64,000 nucleotides of DNA. It comes from Burkholderia contaminans. GTDB lineage: Bacteria > Pseudomonadota > Gammaproteobacteria > Burkholderiales > Burkholderiaceae. The stretch lies in NCBI RefSeq assembly GCF_029633825.1, contig NZ_CP090641.1, positions 2,790,001-2,854,000 of the forward strand, in the 5' to 3' direction. Position 1 is the stretch's first letter, and every line of letters begins with the position of its first letter. A program made the translations under genes and the position numbers. Of the stretch, positions 18,386-26,429 are shown piece after piece. The notes under the pieces were generated by a model, which saw only the letters and a program-made list of their open reading frames with translations, was not told the origin of the DNA and did no database searches.

Positions 18386-19150
18386 ATGACCATGACGACC
18401 CGCCGCCATTTCCTGGCTTCCACTTCGTTGCTCGCCGCCTCGTGTGCATCCGTTGCCCCGGCTTTCGCGAGCGATGCCCCCGTTTCCGATGCGGAATTGC
18501 AGCGCCAGATGCTCGGCAAGCTGACGAACGAACTGAACGATCGCGCGACCGCCGCCGACGAAACCGGCTACCTGTTCGACACGTTTTTCTCGTGGACGCC
18601 GCCGACCGTCGACGCTGCCGGCATCAACACGATTGCCGCGTTCAGCTTCGGCAGTCGTGCCGCGACATCCGGCGCCACGCCGGTGCCTGGCCCCGTGAAC
18701 GAGGCGATTGCCGACGCCGTGTTCCAGCTTCGACAGAAGGTCCCGGCTTCGATCTACGCGCAGCAGGAAGTCGCGAGCGTGCTCGCATCGAAGTACGGGC
18801 TGACGGCCGGCGTGACGTCGATCGCGACACCGGCCCTTGCTGCCGGCAGCCCGATACCGACACCGGATGGCGTGGCCGCCGCGATCGTCAGGCAGGCAGG
18901 CTCGGCCGCGGCGCCAGGGAAGGTCGGCATCGTCACGCACGCGGATCAGGCGTCGATGGCCGTGCGCGTGTCGACGGCGGCAGGGATGCAGGCCGCCGTG
19001 CCGGCCGGTCTCGCGCTGCCGTCGCTCTACGACACGTCGGCGCTGATGCCGGCCATGCGACGGCGCGATCTTTACCTGATGTGCAACGCGGGCGTGCAGC
19101 TCGGCATGCTGCGCCTCGCCCTGATCGATCGCGAGTACCCGAACGGCTGA
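18386..19150 (+). CDS. exported protein, paralogue of the preceding gene; possibly YdcF/DUF218-like
   Basis: A 254-residue protein whose N terminus, MTMTTRRHFLASTSLLAASCA, has a Tat-like RRHFL motif and a Sec/Tat signal peptide that probably ends at AFA. The body matches the previous protein segment by segment: SDAELQRQMLGKLTNELND, FTWD/FSWT-PPTVDAAGINTIAAFSFGSRA, PGPVNEAIADAVFQLRQ, IYAQQEVASVLASKYGL, KVGIVTHADQASMAVRVSTAAGMQAA. It is thus a tandem duplicate, although this copy lacks an obvious retained lipobox after processing. Its function is unknown. Confidence 0.76.
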   Translation: MTMTTRRHFLASTSLLAASCASVAPAFASDAPVSDAELQRQMLGKLTNELNDRATAADETGYLFDTFFSWTPPTVDAAGINTIAAFSFGSRAATSGATPVPGPVNEAIADAVFQLRQKVPASIYAQQEVASVLASKYGLTAGVTSIATPALAAGSPIPTPDGVAAAIVRQAGSAAAPGKVGIVTHADQASMAVRVSTAAGMQAAVPAGLALPSLYDTSALMPAMRRRDLYLMCNAGVQLGMLRLALIDREYPNG

Positions 19151-19385
19151 CATCGCGACGCATCGGCGCACGCGATCCGGGCGACACGATCCGCGATTCG
19201 CCATCGCGCCGCGCCGGATCGTGCGTGCGCCGTTTGCCGGGTAATGCCGATACAGGTATTGGGACTACCAGCCAAACCACTGTTTTTAATGGGTTTTTTC
19301 GCGTCCGGCCTGAGCCGTGACGCGTTCTGCGTGGCATAATCGACCACATCCGCAAGGCTTGTAGTCACAACGACCCCGCATACCC

Positions 19386-20795
19386 ATGGCACAGACTCTC
19401 TACGACAAATTGTGGAACACCCACGTGGTCCACACCGAGGAAGACGGCACGACTCTGCTCTACATCGACCGTCAGCTGCTGCATGAAGTCACGAGCCCGC
19501 AGGCGTTCGAAGGGCTGAAGATGGCGCAGCGTCCGGTGTGGCGCATCAGCGCGAACCTGGCCGTGTCGGACCACAACGTGCCGACCACCGATCGCAGCCA
19601 CGGCATCGCCGATCCCGTCTCGAAGCTGCAGGTCGACACGCTCGACGCGAACTGCGATGCGTTCGGCATCACGCAGTTCAAGATGAACGACGTGCGCCAG
19701 GGCATCGTCCACATCATCGGGCCGGAGCAGGGCGCGACGCTGCCGGGCATGACGATCGTGTGCGGCGATTCGCATACGTCGACGCACGGCGCATTCGGTG
19801 CGCTCGCGCACGGCATCGGCACGTCGGAAGTCGAGCACGTGCTCGCCACGCAAACCCTGCTGCAGAAGAAGAGCAAGAACATGCTCGTGAAGGTCGAGGG
19901 CACGCTGCCGCGCGGTTGTACCGCGAAGGACATCGTGCTCGCGATCATCGGCAAGATCGGCACGGCCGGCGGCACGGGCTACGCGATCGAATTCGGCGGC
20001 TCGACCATTCGCGCGCTGACGATGGAAGGCCGCATGACCGTCTGCAACATGGCGATCGAGGCCGGCGCGCGCGCAGGCATGGTTGCGGTGGACGACACGA
20101 CGATCGACTACCTGAAGGGCCGCCCGTTCGTGCCGACCGGCGCGGAATGGGATCAGGCCGTCGAATACTGGCGCCAGTTCAAGTCGGACGACGGCGCGCA
20201 GTTCGACCGCGTGGTCGAACTGAACGCCGCCGAGATCGTCCCGCAGGTCACGTGGGGCACGTCGCCGGAAATGGTCACGTCGATCGACGGCCGCGTGCCC
20301 GATCCCGAGCGCGAGAAGGATCCGGTCAAGCGCGACGCGATGGAGCGCGCGCTGGCGTACATGGCGCTCGAGCCGAACACGCCGATCGAATCGATCAAGG
20401 TCGACAAGATCTTCATCGGCTCGTGCACGAATGCACGTATCGAAGACATCCGCGCGGCCGCCTATGTCGTGAAGAAGCTGAACCGTCGTGTCGCGTCGAA
20501 CGTGCGGCTCGCGATGGTCGTGCCGGGCTCGGGCCTCGTGAAGGCGCAGGCCGAGCGCGAAGGGCTCGACAAGGTGTTCACCGATGCGGGCTTCGAATGG
20601 CGTGAGCCGGGCTGCTCGATGTGCCTCGCGATGAACGCCGACCGGCTGGAGCCGGGCGAGCGCTGCGCGTCGACGTCGAACCGCAACTTCGAAGGCCGTC
20701 AGGGCGCGGGCGGTCGCACGCACCTCGTGAGCCCCGCGATGGCGGCGGCCGCGGCGATCGAAGGTCACTTCGTCGACATTCGCCAGCTGGGGTAA
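19386..20795 (+). CDS. leuC: 3-isopropylmalate dehydratase large subunit
   Basis: The large subunit of isopropylmalate isomerase (leucine synthesis), which works with LeuD. It has 469 residues, the standard length. Landmarks: [48 protein letters not shown], and the [4Fe-4S] cysteines in [11 protein letters not shown] and [19 protein letters not shown] hexamer at 19335-19340, preceded by TGG, could be the -10 of the leu promoter. An entericidin-like gene starts 3 bases after its stop. Confidence 0.97.
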   Translation: MAQTLYDKLWNTHVVHTEEDGTTLLYIDRQLLHEVTSPQAFEGLKMAQRPVWRISANLAVSDHNVPTTDRSHGIADPVSKLQVDTLDANCDAFGITQFKMNDVRQGIVHIIGPEQGATLPGMTIVCGDSHTSTHGAFGALAHGIGTSEVEHVLATQTLLQKKSKNMLVKVEGTLPRGCTAKDIVLAIIGKIGTAGGTGYAIEFGGSTIRALTMEGRMTVCNMAIEAGARAGMVAVDDTTIDYLKGRPFVPTGAEWDQAVEYWRQFKSDDGAQFDRVVELNAAEIVPQVTWGTSPEMVTSIDGRVPDPEREKDPVKRDAMERALAYMALEPNTPIESIKVDKIFIGSCTNARIEDIRAAAYVVKKLNRRVASNVRLAMVVPGSGLVKAQAEREGLDKVFTDAGFEWREPGCSMCLAMNADRLEPGERCASTSNRNFEGRQGAGGRTHLVSPAMAAAAAIEGHFVDIRQLG

Positions 20796-20798
20796 CGC

Positions 20799-20945
20799 AT
20801 GACGGCATCGAAAGTCATTGCGCGGCGGGTTGCCGCGCTGGCGCTGGCGGGGCTGGTTTTCGGCCTCGCGGGCTGCAATACCGTCCGAGGCTTCGGCCAG
20901 GACGTCAACGCCGCCGGCAACGCGCTTCAGCGCGCCGCGGACTGA
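20799..20945 (+). CDS. entericidin-like small lipoprotein
   Basis: A 48-residue protein starting [20 protein letters not shown], with a lipobox LAGC at about residues 23-26 and a short mature peptide ending [22 protein letters not shown]. The [13 protein letters not shown] pattern is that of entericidin A/B small lipoproteins, which are toxin/antidote-like membrane peptides linked to stationary phase. It is squeezed between leuC (3-base gap) and leuD (67-base gap) on the same strand. I believe this placement recurs in Burkholderia, but its reason is unknown. Confidence 0.85.
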   Translation: MTASKVIARRVAALALAGLVFGLAGCNTVRGFGQDVNAAGNALQRAAD

Positions 20946-21012
20946 CGCCGCCGACCGAGAATTTGCGATGGGCGCCGGCTGGACGCCGGCCCTTCAACCG
21001 GATAGACGGATC

Positions 21013-21663
21013 ATGGAAAAATTCACTGTGCATACCGGCGTCGTGGCGCCGCTCGATCGCGAGAACGTCGACACCGACGCGATCATCCCGAAGCAGTTCC
21101 TGAAGTCGATCAAGCGCACGGGCTTCGGTCCGAACGCGTTCGACGAATGGCGTTATCTCGATCATGGCGAGCCGGGCCAGGACAACTCGAAGCGTCCGCT
21201 GAATCCCGATTTCGTGCTGAACCAGCCGCGCTACCAGGGTGCATCCGTGCTGCTCGCGCGCAAGAACTTCGGCTGCGGCAGCTCGCGCGAGCACGCACCG
21301 TGGGCGCTGCAGCAGTACGGCTTCCGCGCGATCATCGCGCCGAGCTTCGCTGACATTTTCTTCAACAACTGCTACAAGAACGGCCTGCTGCCGATCGTGC
21401 TGACCGAGCAGCAGGTCGATCACCTGTTCAACGAGACGGTCGCGTTCAACGGCTTCGAGGTGACGGTCGACCTCGACGCGCAAGTCGTGCGCACGGGCGA
21501 CGGCCGCGAGTATCCGTTCGAGATCGCCGCGTTCCGCAAGTACTGCCTGCTGAACGGCTTCGACGACATCGGCCTCACGCTGCGCCACGCGGACAAGATC
21601 CGCCAGTTCGAAGCCGAGCGCCTCGTGAAGCAGCCGTGGCTCAACACCAAGCTGGTCGGCTGA
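21013..21663 (+). CDS. leuD: 3-isopropylmalate dehydratase small subunit
   Basis: The small swivelling subunit partnering LeuC. It has 216 residues from the ATG at 21013, starting [20 protein letters not shown], the conserved N terminus with the [11 protein letters not shown] substrate-loop motif. [30 protein letters not shown] is the family signature. The open frame extends upstream through the entericidin gene's alternative frame, but that is not coding. It is part of the leuC-ecn-leuD-leuB operon. Confidence 0.96.
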   Translation: MEKFTVHTGVVAPLDRENVDTDAIIPKQFLKSIKRTGFGPNAFDEWRYLDHGEPGQDNSKRPLNPDFVLNQPRYQGASVLLARKNFGCGSSREHAPWALQQYGFRAIIAPSFADIFFNNCYKNGLLPIVLTEQQVDHLFNETVAFNGFEVTVDLDAQVVRTGDGREYPFEIAAFRKYCLLNGFDDIGLTLRHADKIRQFEAERLVKQPWLNTKLVG

Positions 21664-21742
21664 GATCGCCTTTCGGGCGGGCGCGCCGGCGGCGCGTTCG
21701 CCGGCCTGCCTCCAAAAAAACCTACCCAGTCAGGAATTTCGC

Positions 21743-22810
21743 ATGAAGATTGCAGTGCTGCCCGGCGACGGCATCGGTCCGGAAATCGTCAATGAAGCCG
21801 TGAAGGTGCTGAACGCACTCGACGAGAAGTTCGAACTCGAACAGGCGCCGGTCGGCGGCGCGGGCTACGAGGCGAGCGGCCATCCGCTGCCCGACGCGAC
21901 GCTGAAGCTCGCGAAGGAAGCCGATGCGATCCTGTTCGGCGCCGTGGGCGACTGGAAGTACGACTCGCTCGAGCGCGCGCTGCGCCCCGAGCAGGCGATC
22001 CTCGGGCTGCGCAAGCACCTCGAGCTGTTCGCGAACTTCCGCCCGGCAATCTGCTATCCGCAGCTCGTCGATGCGTCGCCGCTGAAGCCCGAGCTGGTCG
22101 CGGGCCTCGACATCCTGATCGTGCGCGAACTGAACGGCGACATCTACTTCGGCCAGCCGCGCGGCGTGCGCGCTGCACCGGACGGCCTGTTTGCCGGCGA
22201 GCGCGAAGGCTTCGACACGATGCGCTATTCGGAACCGGAAGTGCGCCGCATCGCGCACGTCGCGTTCCAGGCGGCCCGCAAGCGCGCGAAGAAGCTGCTG
22301 TCGGTCGACAAGGCGAACGTGCTCGAGACGTCGCAGTTCTGGCGCGACATCATGATCGACGTGTCGAAGGAATACGCGGACGTCGAGCTGTCGCACATGT
22401 ACGTCGACAACGCGGCGATGCAGCTCGCGAAGGCGCCGAAGCAGTTCGACGTGATCGTCACGGGCAACATGTTCGGCGACATCCTGTCGGATGAAGCGTC
22501 GATGCTGACGGGCTCGATCGGCATGCTGCCGTCGGCGTCGCTCGACAAGAACAACAAGGGCCTGTACGAACCGTCGCACGGTTCGGCGCCGGACATCGCG
22601 GGCAAGGGCATCGCGAACCCGCTGGCGACGATCCTGTCGGCCGCGATGATGCTGCGCTACTCGCTGAATCGCGCGGAGCAGGCCGATCGCATCGAGCGCG
22701 CGGTGAAAACGGTGCTCGAACAGGGCTACCGCACGGGCGACATCGCGACGCCGGGCTGCCGGCAGGTGGGCACGACGGCGATGGGCGACGCGGTGGTCGC
22801 GGCGCTGTAA
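21743..22810 (+). CDS. leuB: 3-isopropylmalate dehydrogenase
   Basis: Oxidative decarboxylation of 3-isopropylmalate to the leucine precursor 2-oxoisocaproate, NAD-dependent. It has 355 residues with [37 protein letters not shown], and [27 protein letters not shown], which is the isocitrate/isopropylmalate dehydrogenase signature including the metal-binding Asp residues. [17 protein letters not shown] is the adenosine-binding loop. It is the last gene of the leu operon and is followed by a hairpin. Confidence 0.97.
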   Translation: MKIAVLPGDGIGPEIVNEAVKVLNALDEKFELEQAPVGGAGYEASGHPLPDATLKLAKEADAILFGAVGDWKYDSLERALRPEQAILGLRKHLELFANFRPAICYPQLVDASPLKPELVAGLDILIVRELNGDIYFGQPRGVRAAPDGLFAGEREGFDTMRYSEPEVRRIAHVAFQAARKRAKKLLSVDKANVLETSQFWRDIMIDVSKEYADVELSHMYVDNAAMQLAKAPKQFDVIVTGNMFGDILSDEASMLTGSIGMLPSASLDKNNKGLYEPSHGSAPDIAGKGIANPLATILSAAMMLRYSLNRAEQADRIERAVKTVLEQGYRTGDIATPGCRQVGTTAMGDAVVAAL

Positions 22811-22829
22811 CGCAATCATTTAGAAAGGG

Positions 22830-22861
22830 TGCGAACAGGCCGCGAAATCGGCCGGTTCGCA
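22830..22861 (+). terminator. hairpin after leuB (possible terminator, no T-run)
   Basis: TGCGAAC-A-GGCCG / CGGCC-G-GTTCGCA forms a 12-bp stem with one A/G mismatch and a 6-base loop, 20 bases after the leuB stop. The lack of a T-tract makes it an imperfect intrinsic terminator, but it separates leu from the asd leader. Confidence 0.5.
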
Positions 22862-22873
22862 TGCGGTTGGCCG

Positions 22874-22902
22874 TTGTGCGGGCCACCGGCTTTGTGTAGA
22901 CT
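22874..22902 (+). promoter_or_regulatory. possible asd leader promoter
   Basis: TTGTGC at 22874-22879 and TAGACT at 22897-22902 are 17 bases apart, giving a predicted start near 22908-22909, the A of the leader ATG. The hexamers are only partial matches to the sigma-70 consensus (TTG... and TA.A.T). If correct, the leader ORF would be translated from an almost leaderless mRNA. Confidence 0.4.
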
Positions 22903-22908
22903 CGAACG

Positions 22909-23028
22909 ATGGCGCATCTTTCCCTGATCTCCCCGGTCTTGAAACTCCACGGCAACACAGCCCGTGTGGGTGCGCGCGCCATCGTCATCACGAAAACCAT
23001 TACCACGAAAACGATCATTAAACGCTGA
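22909..23028 (+). CDS. candidate leader peptide for asd, rich in Thr/Ile/Lys codons
   Basis: A 39-codon ORF beginning MAHLSLISPVLKLHGNTARV and ending AIVITKTITTKTIIKR before TGA. The last 14 residues before Arg (residues 25-38) hold five Ile, five Thr, three Lys and one Val, encoded by AT-rich codons (ACC ATT ACC ACG AAA ACG ATC ATT AAA) in a genome that otherwise favours Ala, Arg, Gly and Val. Threonine, isoleucine and lysine are the end products of the aspartate pathway, and asd starts 82 bases downstream. The pattern parallels the E. coli thr leader. It is not a usual annotated gene; the role is inferred from position and composition. Confidence 0.6.
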   Translation: MAHLSLISPVLKLHGNTARVGARAIVITKTITTKTIIKR

Positions 23029-23032
23029 TCGT
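23011..23032 (+). promoter_or_regulatory. hairpin overlapping the leader-peptide stop codon
   Basis: ACGATCA / TGATCGT is a perfect 7-bp stem around TTAAACGC. It covers the final Ile-Ile-Lys codons and the TGA of the leader ORF, where a stalled ribosome would melt it. This fits an attenuation or pause hairpin. Confidence 0.5.
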
Positions 23033-23040
23033 CCGTCGTG

Positions 23041-23086
23041 CCCGCCTATTTCCCCGCGCGGTCACATCGGGGACGGAAATGGCGGG
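23041..23086 (+). promoter_or_regulatory. second hairpin between leader ORF and asd
   Basis: CCCGCC-T-ATTTCC pairs with GGAAATGGCGGG (12 bp, one bulged T), with a small inner CCG/CGG helix. It ends 23 bases before the asd ATG. There is no T-run after it, so if it regulates, it may do so by Rho access or by affecting the asd ribosome site, not by intrinsic termination. Confidence 0.5.
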
Positions 23087-23109
23087 GAAGCTCCATCAAA
23101 GGGTTAGTC

Positions 23110-24231
23110 ATGAACGTAGGTCTCGTAGGTTGGCGCGGCATGGTCGGCAGCGTCCTGATGCAGCGCATGCAGGAAGAGGGCGATTTCGACCTGATCGAAC
23201 CGGTGTTTTTCAGCACCAGCAACACGGGCGGCAAAGCGCCGTCGTTCGCGAAAAACGAGACTACGCTCAAGGACGCGACCAACGTCGACGAGCTGAAGAA
23301 GTGCGACGTGATCATCACGTGCCAGGGCGGCGATTACACGAACGACGTGTTCCCGAAGCTGCGCGCGGCCGGCTGGAACGGCTACTGGATCGATGCGGCA
23401 TCGTCGCTGCGGATGAAGGACGACGCGGTCATCATCCTCGATCCGGTCAACCTCGACGTGATCAAGGACGCGCTCGTCAAGGGCACGAAGAACTTCATCG
23501 GCGGCAACTGCACGGTCAGCCTGATGCTGATGGCGCTCGGCGGCCTGTTCCGCGAGAACCTCGTCGACTGGATGACGGCGATGACCTACCAGGCCGCATC
23601 GGGCGCGGGCGCGCAGAACATGCGCGAGCTGCTGTCGCAGATGGGCACGCTGAACGGCGCGGTGAAGGAGCAGCTCGCCGATCCGGCTTCCGCGATCCTC
23701 GACATCGACCGCCGCGTGCTGGCCGCGATGAACAGCGATGCGATGCCGACGAGCAACTTCGGCGTGCCGCTCGCCGGTTCGCTGATCCCGTGGATCGACA
23801 AGGATCTCGGCAACGGGATGTCGAAGGAAGAGTGGAAGGGCGGCGCGGAAACCAACAAGATCCTCGGCAAGCCGGCCATGGGCGAGCCGGGTTCGATCCC
23901 GGTCGACGGCCTGTGCGTGCGGATCGGCGCAATGCGCTGCCACTCGCAGGCGCTGACGATCAAGCTGAACAAGGACGTGCCGCTCGACGAGATCAACGGC
24001 ATCCTCGCATCGGCGAACGACTGGGTGAAGGTCGTACCGAACGAGCGTGAAGCGTCGATGCGCGACCTGTCGCCGGCGAACGTCACGGGCACGCTGACGG
24101 TGCCGGTCGGCCGCCTGCGCAAGCTCGCGATGGGCGGTGAATACCTGTCGGCATTCACGGTCGGCGACCAGCTGCTGTGGGGCGCGGCCGAGCCGCTGCG
24201 CCGCATGTTGCGCATCCTGCTCGACAAGTAA
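23110..24231 (+). CDS. asd: aspartate-semialdehyde dehydrogenase
   Basis: NADP-dependent reduction of aspartyl phosphate to the semialdehyde, the branch point for lysine, methionine, threonine and isoleucine. It has 373 residues, beginning [20 protein letters not shown], the dinucleotide fold of the Gram-negative type. The active-site Cys is in [16 protein letters not shown] near residue 136. [12 protein letters not shown] and the late [11 protein letters not shown] segment with the catalytic His are present. The true start is 23110, preceded by AAAGGG. It is preceded by the leader ORF and hairpins described separately. Confidence 0.97.
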   Translation: MNVGLVGWRGMVGSVLMQRMQEEGDFDLIEPVFFSTSNTGGKAPSFAKNETTLKDATNVDELKKCDVIITCQGGDYTNDVFPKLRAAGWNGYWIDAASSLRMKDDAVIILDPVNLDVIKDALVKGTKNFIGGNCTVSLMLMALGGLFRENLVDWMTAMTYQAASGAGAQNMRELLSQMGTLNGAVKEQLADPASAILDIDRRVLAAMNSDAMPTSNFGVPLAGSLIPWIDKDLGNGMSKEEWKGGAETNKILGKPAMGEPGSIPVDGLCVRIGAMRCHSQALTIKLNKDVPLDEINGILASANDWVKVVPNEREASMRDLSPANVTGTLTVPVGRLRKLAMGGEYLSAFTVGDQLLWGAAEPLRRMLRILLDK

Positions 24232-24333
24232 GCTGCATGACCGGCCCGCGAGATGCGGGCCGCGGTGCACGAGATTGCGCGCCGCGTCGGCCTTGGATAT
24301 CAAGGCTGGCGCGGCGCGTTTTTCATGTGCGGG

Positions 24334-25578
24334 TCAGCGCATGTTCAGGAGCGTCTGGTCGACGGCCTGCTGCGTCTTGATCGTCTGCGCGTTCGCCTGG
24401 TAATCGCGCTGCGCCTTGATCAGGTTCACGAGCTCGGTCGTCAGGTCGACGTTCGAGTTTTCCAGCGCGCTCCCCTGCAGCGTGCCGTGGTTCGTGCTGC
24501 CCGGCGCGGAGATCTGCGGCACGCCCGACGCGGCGGTTTCCACATACTGGTTGCCGCCGATGTTCACGAGCCCGTTCGGGTTGTTGAAGTTCGCGAGCGC
24601 GATCAGGCCGAGCAACGCGCTTTGGCCGTTCGAGTAATTGCCGGTGAGCTTGCCGTCGGCGCCGATCGAGAACGTCGTCAGCGTGCCGCTCGCGAAGCCG
24701 TCCTGCGCAAGGTTGTTCACGCCGCTTTTCCCGCCGAACTGCGTCGTGCCGGTCAGGTCGAGCGTCAGGTTCTGCGGATTGGCGGCGCCCGACGCGTTGG
24801 GGATCGAGAACGAGAACTGCCCGAGGCTCGGCGTCGGCTGGCCGGTTGCGGCCGACGTCGTCGAGCTGATCCGGCCCGATGCGTCGAACGTGACGGTGCC
24901 GAGATTCGTCGGCGTCTGGCCCTGCACGCCCGCATAGGCCTGCCAGGTGCCGGCCGCGTTCTTCGTGAAATACATCGAGACCTGTTGCGCACCGCCGAGC
25001 GTGTCGTACACCTGGATCGACGAATTGTAGTTGTACGTAGTGTTGTCGCCCGCGTTGAACGGCGTCTTGGCCGGCGCCTTGTCCTGCGAGTTCAGGTTGA
25101 ACTGGCCGGTGATCTTCGTCGTCGCCTGCGGCGCGATGTTGGTGGTCGGCGCTTGCAGCGGCACGGTCGCCGCGGTGTTGATGGCGCCGCCCGGGCCGGC
25201 CGCATAGCCCATCAGGTTGCGGTTCTGCGCGTCGACGATGGCGCCGTTCTTGTCGCGGTGGAATACACCGTCACGCGAGTACGTCGTCACGCCGTTGTTC
25301 GACATCTGGAAGAAACCATTGCCGTTGATCGCGATGTCGAGTGACGACTTCGTCGTGTTGATCGTCCCCTGGCCGAATTGTTGCTGCACCGACGTGAGCC
25401 GCGTGCCGATGCCGATCTGCGTGTTGGTCGACGTCGCGACCGAATTTGCGTACATGTCGGCGAAGTTCGCGCGACCCTGCTTGAAGCCAACCGTGTTTGC
25501 GTTCGCGATGTTGTTGCCGATCACGTCGAGATGGTTCGCCGCGCCGGCCAACCCGCTCAAACCCTGTTGATAGCCCAT
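24334..25578 (-). CDS. flgE: flagellar hook protein FlgE (orphan copy)
   Basis: Builds the flagellar hook outside the cell. It has 414 residues, starting MGYQQGLSGLAGAANHLDVI with GNNIANANTVGFKQ, the rod/hook family N-terminal signature. The C terminus NSNVDLTTELVNLIKAQRDYQANAQTIKTQQAVDQTLLNMR is the matching helical motif. The middle contains a typical FlgE domain (VYDTLGGAQQVSMYFTKNAAGTWQAY). The extended open frame upstream of 25578 is rejected. No other flagellar genes are nearby, so this is an isolated copy beside asd. Confidence 0.92.
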   Translation of the reverse strand: MGYQQGLSGLAGAANHLDVIGNNIANANTVGFKQGRANFADMYANSVATSTNTQIGIGTRLTSVQQQFGQGTINTTKSSLDIAINGNGFFQMSNNGVTTYSRDGVFHRDKNGAIVDAQNRNLMGYAAGPGGAINTAATVPLQAPTTNIAPQATTKITGQFNLNSQDKAPAKTPFNAGDNTTYNYNSSIQVYDTLGGAQQVSMYFTKNAAGTWQAYAGVQGQTPTNLGTVTFDASGRISSTTSAATGQPTPSLGQFSFSIPNASGAANPQNLTLDLTGTTQFGGKSGVNNLAQDGFASGTLTTFSIGADGKLTGNYSNGQSALLGLIALANFNNPNGLVNIGGNQYVETAASGVPQISAPGSTNHGTLQGSALENSNVDLTTELVNLIKAQRDYQANAQTIKTQQAVDQTLLNMR

Positions 25579-26429
25579 GTTCGATCCCCGTAACGAGCTG
25601 GTGAGTAAATGCAGTCGTGCGACTGCGGGATGCCTCCCTGGCACCTCACGGCGTCAGCCAGCCCGACCGCGTTCCCGCTTTTACGGCGGGTGCGAGCGCG
25701 ATGGTCGAACTGCGCCGATTCTTGTTTGAAGACGATCCTAGCGACGGCAATTATTCGATCTGTGTAATCTTGTGTAATTTAATTGAATTGCTGTCGAAAT
25801 GATCGATTTCGTATGAGTAATGAGGCGGGGGTGAGGCTGGAAAGCCTTATGGGGCGGGGGCTTGACGGAGGGGATGCGCAATTCGACGATCAGAGGGGAG
25901 AATTGGCCTCTTATCGATCAATTGAAATTCATTTGAATGGGGTGATGGCCGAATGGATTTATTTTGATTGGCGCTTGTTAATCCAATAACGGCAGGCGGC
26001 GCGAATTATTGAGGAAACGCACCTGATATCCCGGCCGTGGTTCTGTGTCGAACCCCCGGGTTGTGCGAGCCGCATCGTCGAGTGAGCAAGGGCACGTGGG
26101 ATGCGTTCGGCAGGCGATGCGGCCGGTCGGTTTTTCATCCGATACAGGTGCGTGCCCGGTCGATCGCGGGCGTGGGTCGCAGCGTGCGCAGCCGGACACC
26201 CACCGCGGCTCGACCGCGGGATGCCCCGACGCGCGAACGCAATCGGTTGCACCCGCCGGCGATGAATTCGGCCCGAACCTGATCACGTGAAGTAAACTAT
26301 GCGGTTACGACGCACAGACCCGCCGAAAGCGTCGCGTTCCACGCGACGCTTTTGCATTTCTGCGGCAACTTTATTGATGCTTTCAACCGCGAATCCGAGC
26401 CGCGCCCGCGCGCGGCGATAGAGCCAACG
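25579..26429. other. 850-bp intergenic region between flgE and fimV, with an AT-rich core
   Basis: The stretch 25730-25990 is notably richer in A/T than its surroundings, as promoter or horizontally acquired DNA can be. I see no convincing gene. A 58-codon frame from 25813 has no ribosome site. The right end carries GTAAAC at 26292-26297 next to a possible -10, and a terminator-like hairpin at 26326-26352. The left end must hold the flgE promoter. Confidence 0.5.
26326..26353 (+). terminator. terminator-like hairpin in the fimV leader
   Basis: AAAGCGTCGCG / CGCGACGCTTT is a perfect 11-bp stem with a TTCCA loop, followed by TGCATTTC. It lies 77 bases upstream of the fimV ATG with no upstream gene on the same strand close by, so it either ends a short transcript or attenuates fimV. 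Confidence 0.6.

Noticed and set aside
25813..25989. A 58-codon ORF (MSNEAGVRLE...) in the flgE-fimV gap
   Set aside because: No ribosome site, no recognisable domain, and AT-rich surroundings; it could be real but I cannot support it.
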